Assembly: GCA_050744085.1 (NCBI GenBank)
Contig: JBOGGU010000009.1
Span: 4,524-68,523, forward strand
Origin: JAVKSL01 sp050744085
Lineage (GTDB): Bacteria; Actinomycetota; Acidimicrobiia; Acidimicrobiales; JAJPHD01
Length of the DNA stretch: 64,000 bases
Direction of reading: 5' to 3'
Shown here: piece after piece, positions 35,587 to 44,535 of the stretch
Layout: each line of letters begins with the position of its first letter
Numbering within the stretch: position 1 is the stretch's first letter
Program-made: the position numbers and the translations under genes
Notes under the pieces: model-generated
What the model saw: only the letters and a program-made list of their open reading frames with translations
What the model was told of the DNA's origin: nothing
Database searches by the model: none

Positions 35587-36708
35587 GTGAGGATCGCCTT
35601 TGTCACCGAGGTGTGGCGACCGTTCATCAACGGCGTCGTCACCCGCTTGGCGGCCACGGTCGTCGAGCTGCGCAAGGCAGGCCACGAGGTCCTGGTGATC
35701 GGTCCGGAGGGGGGCGAGCCGGACTTCCACGGAGCTGTGGTCAGGGGGATGCCGACCATCAGCATCGGCTTCATCTACGGGGGCCAGCCCTGGGGGTGGC
35801 CCCTGTTGCCCCGCGTCTCGCGCTACCTGGCGGACTTCGCCCCAGATGTGGTCCATGTGATCAACCCGGTGTTCCTGGGTATGGCCGGGGTGGCGGCGGC
35901 CCGGCGGGCGAAGCTGGCCTTGGTCGCGTCGTACCACACCGACGTCCCCCGCTACGCCAGCTACTACCACCTGGGCTGGGCGAGCGGCGGGATCTGGCGG
36001 GTGGTCAGGGCGCTGCACAACCGGGCGCAGGTCAACCTGGCGACCTCGGAGTCCGCCTTGGCAGAGCTGCGGGGGCACGGCATCCGCTCGCCCGAGCTGT
36101 GGGTGAGGGGAGTGGACGCCGAGCTGTTCAACCCGTCCCGCCGGCCAGGGTCGCGCTCAGAGTTCACCGAGGACCCGAACGTGGCGGTGGCGCTGTACGT
36201 GGGGCGCCTGGGGGGGGAGAAGGGCCTCGACAGGCTTCTGCCCCTTTCTCGGGCTCCTGGGGTGCACCTGGTCGTGGTCGGCGAGGGCCCTGAGGACAGG
36301 CGCATCCGGGCCTTGCTGAGCGGGCCGTCAGTGACCTTCACCGGGCCGCTTCGAGGCGTCGAGCTCGCCGACGCGTACGCTGGAGCCGATGTCTTCGTGT
36401 TCCCGTCCACAACGGACACGCTCGGGTTGGTCATCTTGGAGGCTCTGGCAGCAGGCCTGCCCGTGGTCGCCGCCGAGACTCCTGCCAGCGTGGAGCTGCT
36501 GAGCACGTGCCCGGCCAGCCGGATCTTTCCCGCGGACCAACCAGAGCTGGTGCCCAAGCTGGTGGCAGAGGCCTTGAGCTCGATGAGCCTCGCCGAGCGC
36601 ACCGCTTGCGTGCGGTCGAGGGTCTCCGAGCACACCTGGGCCGTCGCTACAGAGGGGCTCCTGGACCACTACCGAGCGGCGGTGACGGCGGCGCACGCCC
36701 AGGCCTGA
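35587..36708 (+). CDS. GT4-family glycosyltransferase, mannosyltransferase (PimB/MgtA-like)
   Basis: A 373-residue GT-B glycosyltransferase. The N-terminal FVTEVWRPFINGVVTRLAATV and HTDVPRYASYY segments and the C-terminal donor-binding region SEFxx...YVGRLGGEKGLDRLLPL, FPSTTDTLGLVILEALAAGLPVVA are typical of GDP-mannose-dependent alpha-mannosyltransferases that make phosphatidylinositol mannosides or glycolipids. The substrate is inferred only. The GTG at 35587 follows TAGGCT at 6 nt. GtrA follows after 14 nt, suggesting an envelope-glycan unit. Confidence 0.85.
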   Translation: MRIAFVTEVWRPFINGVVTRLAATVVELRKAGHEVLVIGPEGGEPDFHGAVVRGMPTISIGFIYGGQPWGWPLLPRVSRYLADFAPDVVHVINPVFLGMAGVAAARRAKLALVASYHTDVPRYASYYHLGWASGGIWRVVRALHNRAQVNLATSESALAELRGHGIRSPELWVRGVDAELFNPSRRPGSRSEFTEDPNVAVALYVGRLGGEKGLDRLLPLSRAPGVHLVVVGEGPEDRRIRALLSGPSVTFTGPLRGVELADAYAGADVFVFPSTTDTLGLVILEALAAGLPVVAAETPASVELLSTCPASRIFPADQPELVPKLVAEALSSMSLAERTACVRSRVSEHTWAVATEGLLDHYRAAVTAAHAQA

Positions 36709-36722
36709 CACCGGACCCCGGG

Positions 36723-37280
36723 GTGCCGGACCCTCGGGGGGCAAGCCCCCCGAGCCCCCCCCAAACCCCCAACCCCGCCGAGGTCGCCCCGAACCCAATC
36801 CCGCCGAAGCCCACCTTGGCCCGCCAGGTATTTCGCTTTGCGGTGATCGGTGGGTCCAACGTCCTCATCGACTTCGGTGTGTACAACCTGCTGCTGGTGG
36901 TGGCGCCGAGTAGGAGCCCCGACACGCTCGTCGCCTACAACACCGTTGCCGTCATATGCGCCATCTGCAACAGCTACTTCTGGAACCGGGCCTGGACCTT
37001 TCGGCACCAGCTGGAACCTGGCAGGGGAGGCGGTCGATGGCGGGAACGGGCGCTTTTCGTCGTGCAGGGGGTGCTGAACGTGATGGTCAACGACCTGGTC
37101 CTCGCTGGGGTGACTGTCGTGCTCAACCGTAACCACCTGCTGTCGGCGTACCTTGCGAACAACCTGGCCAAGATCATCGGGGTGATGACGGCTTCGTCGG
37201 TCAGCTTCGTTGCGATGCGCTCGGTGGTGTTCCGGGCCCCTGGCACGCGCAGGCTCAGGCGGCCACGACCACCGGTATGA
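36723..37280 (+). CDS. GtrA family membrane protein
   Basis: The 185-residue protein has four membrane segments of the GtrA family (FRFAVIGGSNVLIDFGVYNLL, YNTVAVICAICNSYFWNRAWTF, VMVNDLVLAGVTVVL, FVAMRSVVF). These proteins are thought to help flip polyprenyl-linked sugars. The first 35 residues are Pro-rich and are encoded by a GC-rich hairpin element. A later initiation site is possible. It is probably co-transcribed with the mannosyltransferase-like gene. The last 26 bp overlap the convergent acyltransferase gene. Confidence 0.8.
   Translation: MPDPRGASPPSPPQTPNPAEVAPNPIPPKPTLARQVFRFAVIGGSNVLIDFGVYNLLLVVAPSRSPDTLVAYNTVAVICAICNSYFWNRAWTFRHQLEPGRGGGRWRERALFVVQGVLNVMVNDLVLAGVTVVLNRNHLLSAYLANNLAKIIGVMTASSVSFVAMRSVVFRAPGTRRLRRPRPPV
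36730..36769 (-). repeat. GC-rich hairpin element, copy 2 (inside gtrA N-terminus)
   Basis: CTCGGGGGGC (36733-36742) and GCCCCCCGAG (36745-36754) form the same stem as copy 1 at 32661, and the minus strand continues into GGGTTTGGGGGGGG. The copies are in opposite orientations, and both lie near the 5' ends of reading frames. Confidence 0.7.
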
Positions 37281-38427
37281 CCTCGCCAGTGGGCAGCGAA
37301 CCCGAGATCAGGTCGGGCACCCGGGCGTGGCGGACCTTGCGCTTGAGGAAGGGGACCTCGACCAGGTAGTGGAGGGCGGTGGCAGCGGCTATGGAGATAG
37401 CCCAATGGGCCCCGGTGATCGCCAAGCTCAGGTTCGTGTGCCACAAACCCAGGAATATGGGGTACTGCACCAGGTAGAGGTCGTAGGAGATGGCCCCCAG
37501 CCATACAGCCAGGCGGGTGCACAAGACGCGGTCGAGGATCGGCACCCGTCCGACAGCCAGTCCGAGCACGATCGTCGCCGAAGCGAGGTCGATGAGCACC
37601 AGGCCTCCGCCCTTCCAGATCCCGGCGTGGTCGAAAGGTGTGGCCAGCAGGGCGAGGATCACGACGCTGGAAGCAAGCGCGGTAATGCCCAGGACCTGGT
37701 AGCGACGCCGGGCCTGGTCTCCGAGGGGGCTGGCGTAGATGATTGCCGCCGCGCAGCCGAGCAGGAGGGCCAGGCCCCGCACAGCCGGGTCCTCGTAGAT
37801 CCTCATGGCGTGAGACGGTGACGACCACAGCAGCGGGCCAAGCGCGGCGGACACCGCGGCCAGCGACAGTGTTGCTGCGAGCAGTTGGGTGCGGGTGAGC
37901 CTGAGGCGGAGCATGCCGATGAGGAGGAGGGGCCAGAGGAGGTAGAACTGGGCTTCGATCCCGAGGGACCAGGTTGGGGTGAGCAGGCCGATGACCTTGC
38001 CGGTGGTGACGGTGTAGAGGTTGCTGACGAAGAACAACGACGTGGGGAGCCCGGCGACGGTCTGTCCTCGAGTCGGCTGCGGCACCGCGCTCACGGCGAT
38101 GGCAGTGCCGGCCAGGACCACGAGCAGCACTGGCAGGAGTCGCAGGGAGCGTCGCTGCCAGAAGCGGGCAATCGAGATCTTCCCGTAGCGGTCCCACTCG
38201 CGCAGGAGCAGCCAGGTGATTAGGAATCCGCTCAGAGCGAAGTAGATGTCCACAGCGGTCCAAGCGCCCGCCGCCCAGCGCAGGCGGGAGTGGTTGAGCA
38301 GGACCATGATGATGGCCGCTCCCCGCAGGCCGTCGAAGGCCCTCCACCTGCCCTCCTGGGCGGCGCCTGGCTTGCCCTCCTGGGCGGCGCCTGCTGGTGT
38401 CTGTGCCTGGGGGGCAGCTGAGTACAT
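37255..38427 (-). CDS. acyltransferase 3 (OafA/YrhL-like) integral membrane protein
   Basis: A 390-residue acyltransferase-3 protein that transfers acyl groups to sugars of the cell envelope. The catalytic-site His and following motifs are seen in FDGLRGAAIIMVLLNHSRLRW and SGFLITWLLLREWDR, and TPTWSLGIEAQFYLLWPLL is typical. About ten membrane segments follow. The N-terminal QTPAGAAQEGKPGAAQEGRW is a 10-residue duplication. The ATG at 38427 overlaps the dinG stop (TGATG), so it is translationally coupled to that helicase gene. Confidence 0.85.
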   Translation of the reverse strand: MYSAAPQAQTPAGAAQEGKPGAAQEGRWRAFDGLRGAAIIMVLLNHSRLRWAAGAWTAVDIYFALSGFLITWLLLREWDRYGKISIARFWQRRSLRLLPVLLVVLAGTAIAVSAVPQPTRGQTVAGLPTSLFFVSNLYTVTTGKVIGLLTPTWSLGIEAQFYLLWPLLLIGMLRLRLTRTQLLAATLSLAAVSAALGPLLWSSPSHAMRIYEDPAVRGLALLLGCAAAIIYASPLGDQARRRYQVLGITALASSVVILALLATPFDHAGIWKGGGLVLIDLASATIVLGLAVGRVPILDRVLCTRLAVWLGAISYDLYLVQYPIFLGLWHTNLSLAITGAHWAISIAAATALHYLVEVPFLKRKVRHARVPDLISGSLPTGEVIPVVVAA

Positions 38428-40670
38428 CACTCTCCCGGTCGAAGTTCGGCGCCACGATAGCCCCCGGACGCCCGGCTGGCCAGGGGCTGGGGACTGGGGT
38501 GGGTGAGTGCCTCGGCCAGGAAACGGTCCACCTCGCTGCGGTGGCGTGTGCGGGCCATGGGGGGCAGGGCTCGGATCAGGTCCCATCGGTAGCTCGCCTG
38601 GGCGAGGCGACGGTCCAGGACTGCCACCACGCCGCGGTCCGAGCCGGAGCGAATGAGCCTGCCCGCTCCTTGCGCTAGCAACATGGATGCTCTGGGCAGG
38701 TCGATCGTGCGAAATGCGGCCGCCCCCGCCCGGTCCCTTCGGGCAGACAGGAGCGGGTCGTCGGGGCGCGGGAACGGGATGCGGTCGATCACCACCAGGG
38801 AAAGCGTTCGACCTGGTAGGTCGACTCCCTGCCAGAAGCCCATGGTGGCGAACAGACAGACTGATTCGTCCTCGCTGAAGGACCGCAGGAGGGCCGCCTT
38901 GGGCAGCTCGTCCTGCGCCAGGACCCGAAAGGGGACCCGTGCGCTGACGGCCTTGGCGGCCCCGGTCATACCCCGCCAGCTGGTGAACAGGGCGAGAGTC
39001 CGCCCACCCGCCGCCAGGATGAGGCTGGCCAGCTCCTCGTGGAGGGCCGCCTCTGCATTGGGATGCCGTCGATCGGGTAGGTGGGCGGCGCAGTACAACA
39101 GGGCGTTGGTGGGGTAGGGGAAAGGGCTTCCCACGTCTGCCTCGTCGTGGTCGGTCGCTGGGATGCCCAGGCGTTGGGCGATGCCGAGCGGGATGGTGGC
39201 GCTGGTCAGCACCGCGGTGACCTCTCCCCAGAGGCGCTCCGCCAACAGGCCCCCCACCTCGATGGGAGCGACGCGGATGGCCAGGGGCTGGTGGCGATGA
39301 CCCGTGCCTGCGCCGGGGCTGGCGGGGGCTGCGGGGCTTGCGGGTGCGCCGGGGCTGGCGGGGCCGGCCGGGCTCGCGGGTGCACCGGGGCTGGCGGGGC
39401 CGGCCGGGCTCGCGGGGCGCGGCCCCTCCACCCAGGCGACGTCGTCGGGCCCCAGCCGGTCTAGCTTGGCCAAGTCCTCGGCGAGCTTGCCGGCCGCCTG
39501 GAGCGCCCGTGCACGGGATGGGTCCGCCATGGCCCCGACGATGGTGCTGATGTCGAGTCCGAGGGTCCCCTGCGTGCCGGCCGGCTGGCGCAGGGCGGAG
39601 GTGAGGCGGGCCAGCCGCTCCCTTGCCAGCTCGACGGCCTGGACGAGGGCTGTGTCGGAGCCGGGTGGGTGCGCCGGCGCCGGGTTGGGTGGGTGCGCCG
39701 GGGCGCGAGCGTGTCCCGGTGTCGGGCTGGCGTGCAGCCCTGGGGACAGGCGCCGACCCACCAACGGGCGGAGGGCCTCGTCCAGCAGGTCACCGGCCGC
39801 TTCGAGGTCGCTGGCCGCTCCGGCGCCTTGCGAACCGAGGAGGGGCCGCGCAGCCCCCGCCAGGGCACGGAACCTGGCTGCGCCGATCTCCAGCCCGAGG
39901 CTGGCAGTGGCAACATCCTCCAGCTCGTGCGCCTCGTCGAACACGACGACATCGTGGGGGGGAAGCACTGTGCCGTCATTTGCCAGGTGGGCGCCGTAGA
40001 GGTGCATGTTGGTGACCACGACGTCCACATCGCCAGCCCGTTCTTTCGCCAGCTCGGCGAAGCACTCGCTCCCGCTCGGGCACCGGGATCGCCCAGGGCA
40101 CTCCTGGGTGCTCACGCTCACCAGCCCCCACGCCCGGGGTGAGGGTTCGAAGCTCAGCTCGGCGCGATCCCCCGTGTCGGAGCGCTTTGCCCATGCGAGC
40201 AGGCGGCCCACCTGGTCCTCGAGGGCCGTCGCCCGCCCAGCGCCACCCGCGCTCGCCAGCGTCACCTGCTCCTGGCTCGCCGCCAGCTCGCCTGCGCGCT
40301 GGAGGCACAGGTAGTTCGACTTGCCTTTGAGGACGGCATAGCTGAACTTGTGCCTCAGCGCCCGCCGCAGGAGGGGCAGGTCGTGAGTGGCCAGCTGGTC
40401 CTGCAGGGCCTTTGTGGCGGTGGCCACAACCACCCGACGGCCCGACAGGATCGCGGGGACCAGGTAGGCGAGGCTCTTGCCGGTGCCAGTGCCGGCCTGG
40501 ACGACCAGGTGACGGCCACTGGCCAGCGAGGCCGCCACCGCTCGGGCCATCTGGCGCTGGCCAGGACGGTCCTCCCCACCTCCAGCAAGAGCCGCCGTCG
40601 CTCGGTCCATCGCCCGATCCAGCTCGGTGCTCCTCTCCGGCTTGCCCACGCCGGACAGACTAGCGCGCAC
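38427..40670 (-). CDS. dinG: DinG-family ATP-dependent DNA helicase with iron-sulfur cluster
   Basis: A 747-residue superfamily 2 helicase of the XPD/DinG type that unwinds forked, R-loop or quadruplex structures. Walker A AGTGTGKSLAYL, the DEAH box (VVVFDEAHELEDVA) and motif VI GAGRLIRSGSDRG are intact. The four cluster cysteines are in KSNYLC and STQECPGRSRCPSGSEC, confirming a 4Fe-4S cluster. Around residues 310-470 are Pro/Ala/Ser-rich runs (for example SPAGPASPGAPASPAG) from DNA repeats at 39303-39420, absent from relatives. The ATG at 40670 is followed immediately by a plausible Q-motif region. Confidence 0.92.
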   Translation of the reverse strand: MRASLSGVGKPERSTELDRAMDRATAALAGGGEDRPGQRQMARAVAASLASGRHLVVQAGTGTGKSLAYLVPAILSGRRVVVATATKALQDQLATHDLPLLRRALRHKFSYAVLKGKSNYLCLQRAGELAASQEQVTLASAGGAGRATALEDQVGRLLAWAKRSDTGDRAELSFEPSPRAWGLVSVSTQECPGRSRCPSGSECFAELAKERAGDVDVVVTNMHLYGAHLANDGTVLPPHDVVVFDEAHELEDVATASLGLEIGAARFRALAGAARPLLGSQGAGAASDLEAAGDLLDEALRPLVGRRLSPGLHASPTPGHARAPAHPPNPAPAHPPGSDTALVQAVELARERLARLTSALRQPAGTQGTLGLDISTIVGAMADPSRARALQAAGKLAEDLAKLDRLGPDDVAWVEGPRPASPAGPASPGAPASPAGPASPGAPASPAAPASPGAGTGHRHQPLAIRVAPIEVGGLLAERLWGEVTAVLTSATIPLGIAQRLGIPATDHDEADVGSPFPYPTNALLYCAAHLPDRRHPNAEAALHEELASLILAAGGRTLALFTSWRGMTGAAKAVSARVPFRVLAQDELPKAALLRSFSEDESVCLFATMGFWQGVDLPGRTLSLVVIDRIPFPRPDDPLLSARRDRAGAAAFRTIDLPRASMLLAQGAGRLIRSGSDRGVVAVLDRRLAQASYRWDLIRALPPMARTRHRSEVDRFLAEALTHPSPQPLASRASGGYRGAELRPGE

Positions 40671-40750
40671 GGAAATGACCGTGAGGAGATGAGGTCCGCC
40701 TAGCCCGGCGGCCCGGCCCGGCCCGGGCAGGAACCTGGTAGGCAGGGTAC

Positions 40751-41683
40751 ATGCGAGTGCGAATCTTCACCGAGCCCCAACAAGGTGCCACCTACCTCGA
40801 GCTCCTCGCCGTCGCTCAGACTGCGGAGGAGTGCGGCTTCGACGGCTTCTTCCGCTCGGATCACTTCCTGCGCATGGGCGGGGGTGACCCTGGCCCTGGG
40901 CCGACTGAAGCGTGGGTGACCCTCGCTGGCCTGGCCCGTGACACCTCGGCGATCCGGCTGGGGACGTTGATGACATCAGCCACGTTCCGACTCCCGGGGA
41001 TGCTGGCGATCACGGTTGCAGAGGTGGACGCGATGAGCGGGGGAAGGGTCGAGCTGGGCCTCGGGGCTGGCTGGTTCGAGGCGGAGCACTCTGCCTACGG
41101 GCTGCCCTTCCCCGATGTGAGCGGGCGTTTCGACCGCTTGGAGGAGCAGCTCTTGGTGCTCGTCGGGCTGTGGTCGACTCCACCAGGAGAGACGTACTCC
41201 TTTGCGGGGGAGCACTACCGGCTCGTGGGTTGTCCCGCGCTCCCCAAGCCAGCACAGATCCCCCACCCGCCGCTGATCATCGGCGGAAAGGGCCGGCGCC
41301 GCACCCCAGAGCTTGCTGCTCGTTTCGCTGCCGAGTTCAACCTGGCCTTTTGCCCCCTGGACCAGACCCGGGAGGCCTTCGAGCGCGCGTCCGCCGCTTG
41401 CGAGGCGGCTGATCGAGACCCGGTGACCCTCGGGCTCTCGGCGGCAATCGTCGTGTGCTGTGGGATGGATGCTGGCGACGTGGGCAGGCGCGCCGCGGCG
41501 ATCGGGCGGGAGGAGGACGAGTTGCGCGAGCACGGCGCCACTGGCAGCCCCGGCCAGGTCGTCGAGCGCATCCGCGCTTACCAGGCGATCGGAGCAGACA
41601 CCGTCTACCTCCAGATCCTCGACCTGGCCGACCACGACCACTTGCGTTTGATCGCCGAGGAGGTCCTTCCCCAGCTGCGATAG
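40751..41683 (+). CDS. F420-dependent LLM-class (luciferase-like) oxidoreductase
   Basis: The 310-residue TIM-barrel protein matches the LLM family: FRSDHFLRMG, LGTLMTSATFRLPGMLAITVAEVDAMSGGRVELGLGAGW, and PHPPLIIGGKGRRRT. Members use the deazaflavin F420 (or FMN) to transfer hydride to varied substrates; the cofactor choice is inferred from resemblance to F420-type proteins. The ATG follows TAGGCA by 6 nt. Its last three codons belong to the first copy of a tandem repeat that continues beyond the stop. Confidence 0.85.
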   Translation: MRVRIFTEPQQGATYLELLAVAQTAEECGFDGFFRSDHFLRMGGGDPGPGPTEAWVTLAGLARDTSAIRLGTLMTSATFRLPGMLAITVAEVDAMSGGRVELGLGAGWFEAEHSAYGLPFPDVSGRFDRLEEQLLVLVGLWSTPPGETYSFAGEHYRLVGCPALPKPAQIPHPPLIIGGKGRRRTPELAARFAAEFNLAFCPLDQTREAFERASAACEAADRDPVTLGLSAAIVVCCGMDAGDVGRRAAAIGREEDELREHGATGSPGQVVERIRAYQAIGADTVYLQILDLADHDHLRLIAEEVLPQLR

Positions 41684-41745
41684 CTTCGGCGATCAGCAGC
41701 TGCGATAGCTCGGCGCTCAGCAAGCTGCGATAGCTCCGCGCGCAG
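41672..41745 (+). repeat. three tandem ~25-bp copies at the LLM 3' end
   Basis: Units 41672-41696, 41697-41720 and 41721-41745 share CAGCTGCGATAGCT-CGGCG-TCAG. The first includes the LLM stop codon TAG, so the repeat provides additional in-register TAG triplets. The remaining 20 bp before uppS hold its promoter (TAGTTT at 41752). Confidence 0.8.
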
Positions 41746-41765
41746 CGGCACTAGTTTCGGCACCA

Positions 41766-42491
41766 GTGAACCTGGACCGCATCGACCTGGGAAGGGTCCC
41801 GGCTCACGTTGGCTGCGTCATGGACGGCAACGGCAGGTGGGCGGCCCGGAGGGGTCTTCCCCGAACCGAGGGCCACCTAGCCGGCGAGGAGGCCCTGTTC
41901 GACACGGTGGAGGGCGCCCTGGAGCTCGGCGTGCGTTGGCTCACTGTGTACGCCTTCTCGACGGAGAACTGGCGTCGCCCGCCTGACGAGGTCCGGTTCC
42001 TCATGCACTTCAACGAGAGCCTGTTGTTGCGTCGGCGAGACGAGATCAACGAGATGGGGGTGCGGCTGCGCTTCGCGGGGCGCAGGGATTGGCGGGTACC
42101 GCGCCGGATCATGCGGCGCATGGACGAATCGGCCGAGCTGACCTCCGCCAACCGGCGCATGACCCTCACGCTGGCGTTCAACTACGGGGGACGGGCGGAG
42201 ATCGTGGACGCCGTGCGCCAGCTGGTCTCCGATGGCGTGCCTGCCGCCAAGGTCGACGAGCGCGCGATCCGCTCCCGGCTGTACTTCCCGGACATGCCCG
42301 ATCCCGACATGGTGATCCGGACGTCCGGGGAGCTGCGGGTGTCCAACTTCTTGCTGTGGGAGATCGCGTACAGCGAGATGGTGTTTGTCGACGTACTGTG
42401 GCCTGACTTCCGTCGCCAGCACCTTGCCGATGCTGTGCGGGAGTTCCAGGGGCGAGACCGCCGCTACGGCGGGAGAGAGGAGCTGGCATGA
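41766..42491 (+). CDS. uppS: isoprenyl transferase (undecaprenyl/decaprenyl diphosphate synthase)
   Basis: A 241-residue cis-prenyltransferase that makes the lipid carrier for cell-wall precursors. The diagnostic start VMDGNGRWAARRGLPRTEGH contains the catalytic Asp, followed by TVYAFSTENWRRPPDEV and the late RTSGELRVSNFLLWEIAYSE. The GTG start follows TAGTTT by 8 nt. The stop overlaps the next start (ATGA). Confidence 0.94.
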   Translation: MNLDRIDLGRVPAHVGCVMDGNGRWAARRGLPRTEGHLAGEEALFDTVEGALELGVRWLTVYAFSTENWRRPPDEVRFLMHFNESLLLRRRDEINEMGVRLRFAGRRDWRVPRRIMRRMDESAELTSANRRMTLTLAFNYGGRAEIVDAVRQLVSDGVPAAKVDERAIRSRLYFPDMPDPDMVIRTSGELRVSNFLLWEIAYSEMVFVDVLWPDFRRQHLADAVREFQGRDRRYGGREELA

Positions 42492-42646
42492 TCGTCTTGG
42501 CAGTCATCGGGGTCCTCATGGTGATCGGCCTGCTGGCTTTCCTTGCTGCAATCGGGTTCACCCCGGCGTTCGCCCTCTTGGTCGTGGGCCTGGTCCTGAT
42601 GCTCATGGCCGTACACGGCGGGAGTCGGGCGACCCGGCGCAAGTAA
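42488..42646 (+). CDS. small membrane protein, 52 aa
   Basis: The frame starts at an ATG overlapping the uppS stop by 4 nt and ends 7 nt before recO. Two hydrophobic segments, VLAVIGVLMVIGLLAFLAAI and ALLVVGLVLMLMAV, are followed by a basic tail SRATRRK. The overlap, strong hydrophobic pattern and tail make it a credible gene. No family or function is recognised. Confidence 0.6.
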   Translation: MIVLAVIGVLMVIGLLAFLAAIGFTPAFALLVVGLVLMLMAVHGGSRATRRK

Positions 42647-42653
42647 TGCTCCG

Positions 42654-43376
42654 GTGAGCCTGTATCGCGACACCGGAGTCGTCCTGCGGACCATCCGGCT
42701 GGGGGAGGCCGACCGGATCGTGACCCTGGCGACCGCGGAGCGGGGCAAGGTCCGGGCCGTGGTCAAGGGGGTGCGCAAGACGACCAGTCGGTGGGGGTCA
42801 CGCCTGGAGCCGATGAGCCACGTGTCGGTCATGTGCTGGAAGGGCAGGGACCTGGACACGATCACCCAGGCCCAGGTGCTCGACCACTTCCGCCACCTTC
42901 GGGAGGATCTCGACCGTCTGGGCCGGGCGACCGTGCTCCTCGAGGTGGTCGACCAGGTATTCCAGGAGGGCCAGGCAAACCAAGGTCTCTACGCGATGCT
43001 CGTCGGCGCCTTGCGGACGATGGACAGGCAAGACTCTCCCCTGGTCATGGCGGGCTTCATGTGGAAGCTGCTGGCCCTGGAAGGCTCCACCCCCTTGCTG
43101 GACGCTTGTGCCAGGTGCTCGGCGCCCGAGCCCCTGGTCGCCTTCGACCTGGTGGAGGGCGGGGCGCTGTGCCGGACCTGTCGGCGCGGGATCCCCGTCA
43201 GCGCCGAAGCGCTGGATCTGGTCCGGCGGATGCTGGGTGGGGACCTGGCCGGGGTGCTGCGCGACTCGCCAGTGCCCAGCCGTCTGACGGCCGAGGTGGA
43301 CCACCTTGTGGGCTTTGCCCTGGAGGCTCATCTCGAGCGCCGCATCCGCAGCCTTCACCTGCTGGAGCGCGGGTAG
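42654..43376 (+). CDS. recO: DNA repair protein RecO
   Basis: RecO (240 aa) loads RecA on gaps coated by single-strand-binding protein. The N-terminal OB fold begins LYRDTGVVLRTIRLGEADRIVTLAT with GKVRAVVKGVRKTTSRWG. The zinc finger is CARCSAPEP ... CRTCRRG, followed by helical segments. The GTG start is 7 nt after the small membrane protein's stop; with uppS they form a unit. The downstream space contains palindromes P3 and P4. Confidence 0.93.
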   Translation: MSLYRDTGVVLRTIRLGEADRIVTLATAERGKVRAVVKGVRKTTSRWGSRLEPMSHVSVMCWKGRDLDTITQAQVLDHFRHLREDLDRLGRATVLLEVVDQVFQEGQANQGLYAMLVGALRTMDRQDSPLVMAGFMWKLLALEGSTPLLDACARCSAPEPLVAFDLVEGGALCRTCRRGIPVSAEALDLVRRMLGGDLAGVLRDSPVPSRLTAEVDHLVGFALEAHLERRIRSLHLLERG

Positions 43377-43404
43377 GCGGGCGCCCCGTGCCCCGTTGCC
43401 GGTC

Positions 43405-43449
43405 GGCGATGGTGGTTGTACACGTACAGCGTGCACAACCACCATCGCC
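43405..43449. repeat. palindrome P3 (GGTGGTTGT type)
   Basis: GGCGATGGTGGTTGTACAC (43405-43423) and its complement (43431-43449, one mismatch) enclose a 7-nt loop. It lies directly downstream of recO. A shorter relative (P4) is 45 bp downstream. Confidence 0.75.
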
Positions 43450-43492
43450 AGCGGCGTGTCCCGCCTGCTGCCCGCCTGCTGCACCTTGGCTT

Positions 43493-43527
43493 TGGTGGTT
43501 GTTCATGTATAATGTGAACAACCACCA
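43493..43527. repeat. palindrome P4 with TATAAT loop
   Basis: TGGTGGTTGTTCA (43493-43505) and its complement (43515-43527) enclose TGTATAATG, so the loop supplies a consensus -10 (TATAAT at 43508-43513) for the next gene. The right arm continues into CCATCGCC, as in P3. Confidence 0.8.
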
Positions 43528-43573
43528 TCGCCGAGTGTCAACGGCCGAGTTTGTCACACCCTCTTGTCATGAT

Positions 43574-44535
43574 GTGTCGGTGCGCAGAGACGAGGATGTG
43601 GCGAGGTGGGCGTCCAGTTCCCATGGGCTCGTAACCCGGGACATTGCCCGCCAGCTCGGCCTGACCCGCTCCATGATCGACTGGCGCCTGAGCACGGGCC
43701 GCTGGGTTCCCGTGGCCCGGGGCCTCTACCGCATCGCCGGGGTGCCCGTGACCTGGGAGCAGAGGTTGCTGGCTGCCTGCCTGCTCGGGGGCAGGGGCAC
43801 CGTGGCATCACACCGCTCTGCCGCCGTCCTTTGGGGGATCGGAGCGATTCGTCCGGGCGCCCCCGAGATCACCATGGCCCCCAATCGCAACGGGCAGCGG
43901 GCATCGCGTATTGGCAGGGTCCATCGGTCTGGATGCCTGCCCGCCAAGGATTCCACCAGCCGTAGCCACATCCCGGTAACCACGCCGACCCGTACAGTGA
44001 TAGACCTCGCCAGCTGCTTGTCCAGAGCGACCTTGGTGGAGGTCGTGGATGACCTGGTGTGCAGAAGGCTTGTGATTCTCGATGACCTGGCCAAGCGGAT
44101 CGCTGAGCTTGACCCGGCACGGCCTGGCCCTGGCATGCTCCGGGGCATCCTGGAGGCGTGGACCCCCGGGCCGCCGCCGGGCAGCGGGCCGGAGATGCAG
44201 GTTGTGCGCTCGCTCGCCCAGCATGGCATCGCCGAGCCCGAGCGCCAGCACGAGGTGCTCTCAGGCGGCCGGCTCGTTGCCAGGATGGACCTGGCTTGGC
44301 CCGCGGCGATGGTGGGTCTGGAGCTGCAGAGCTTGCGCTGGCATGGGCCTCCCCAGCGATTTCACGCGGATCGAGGCCGGATACTCACCCTGCGGTCGCT
44401 CGGGTGGGACATCATCGAGGTAACCCCGCGTCTCTTGGAGTCCGACGGGGGGGCACTTCTGTGTACGGCAGTCACCAAGGCGCTGGCGCGCGCCAGCCAC
44501 GGCCAGCCGCAAGGTACGGCGGTAGGCTCCCTGCC

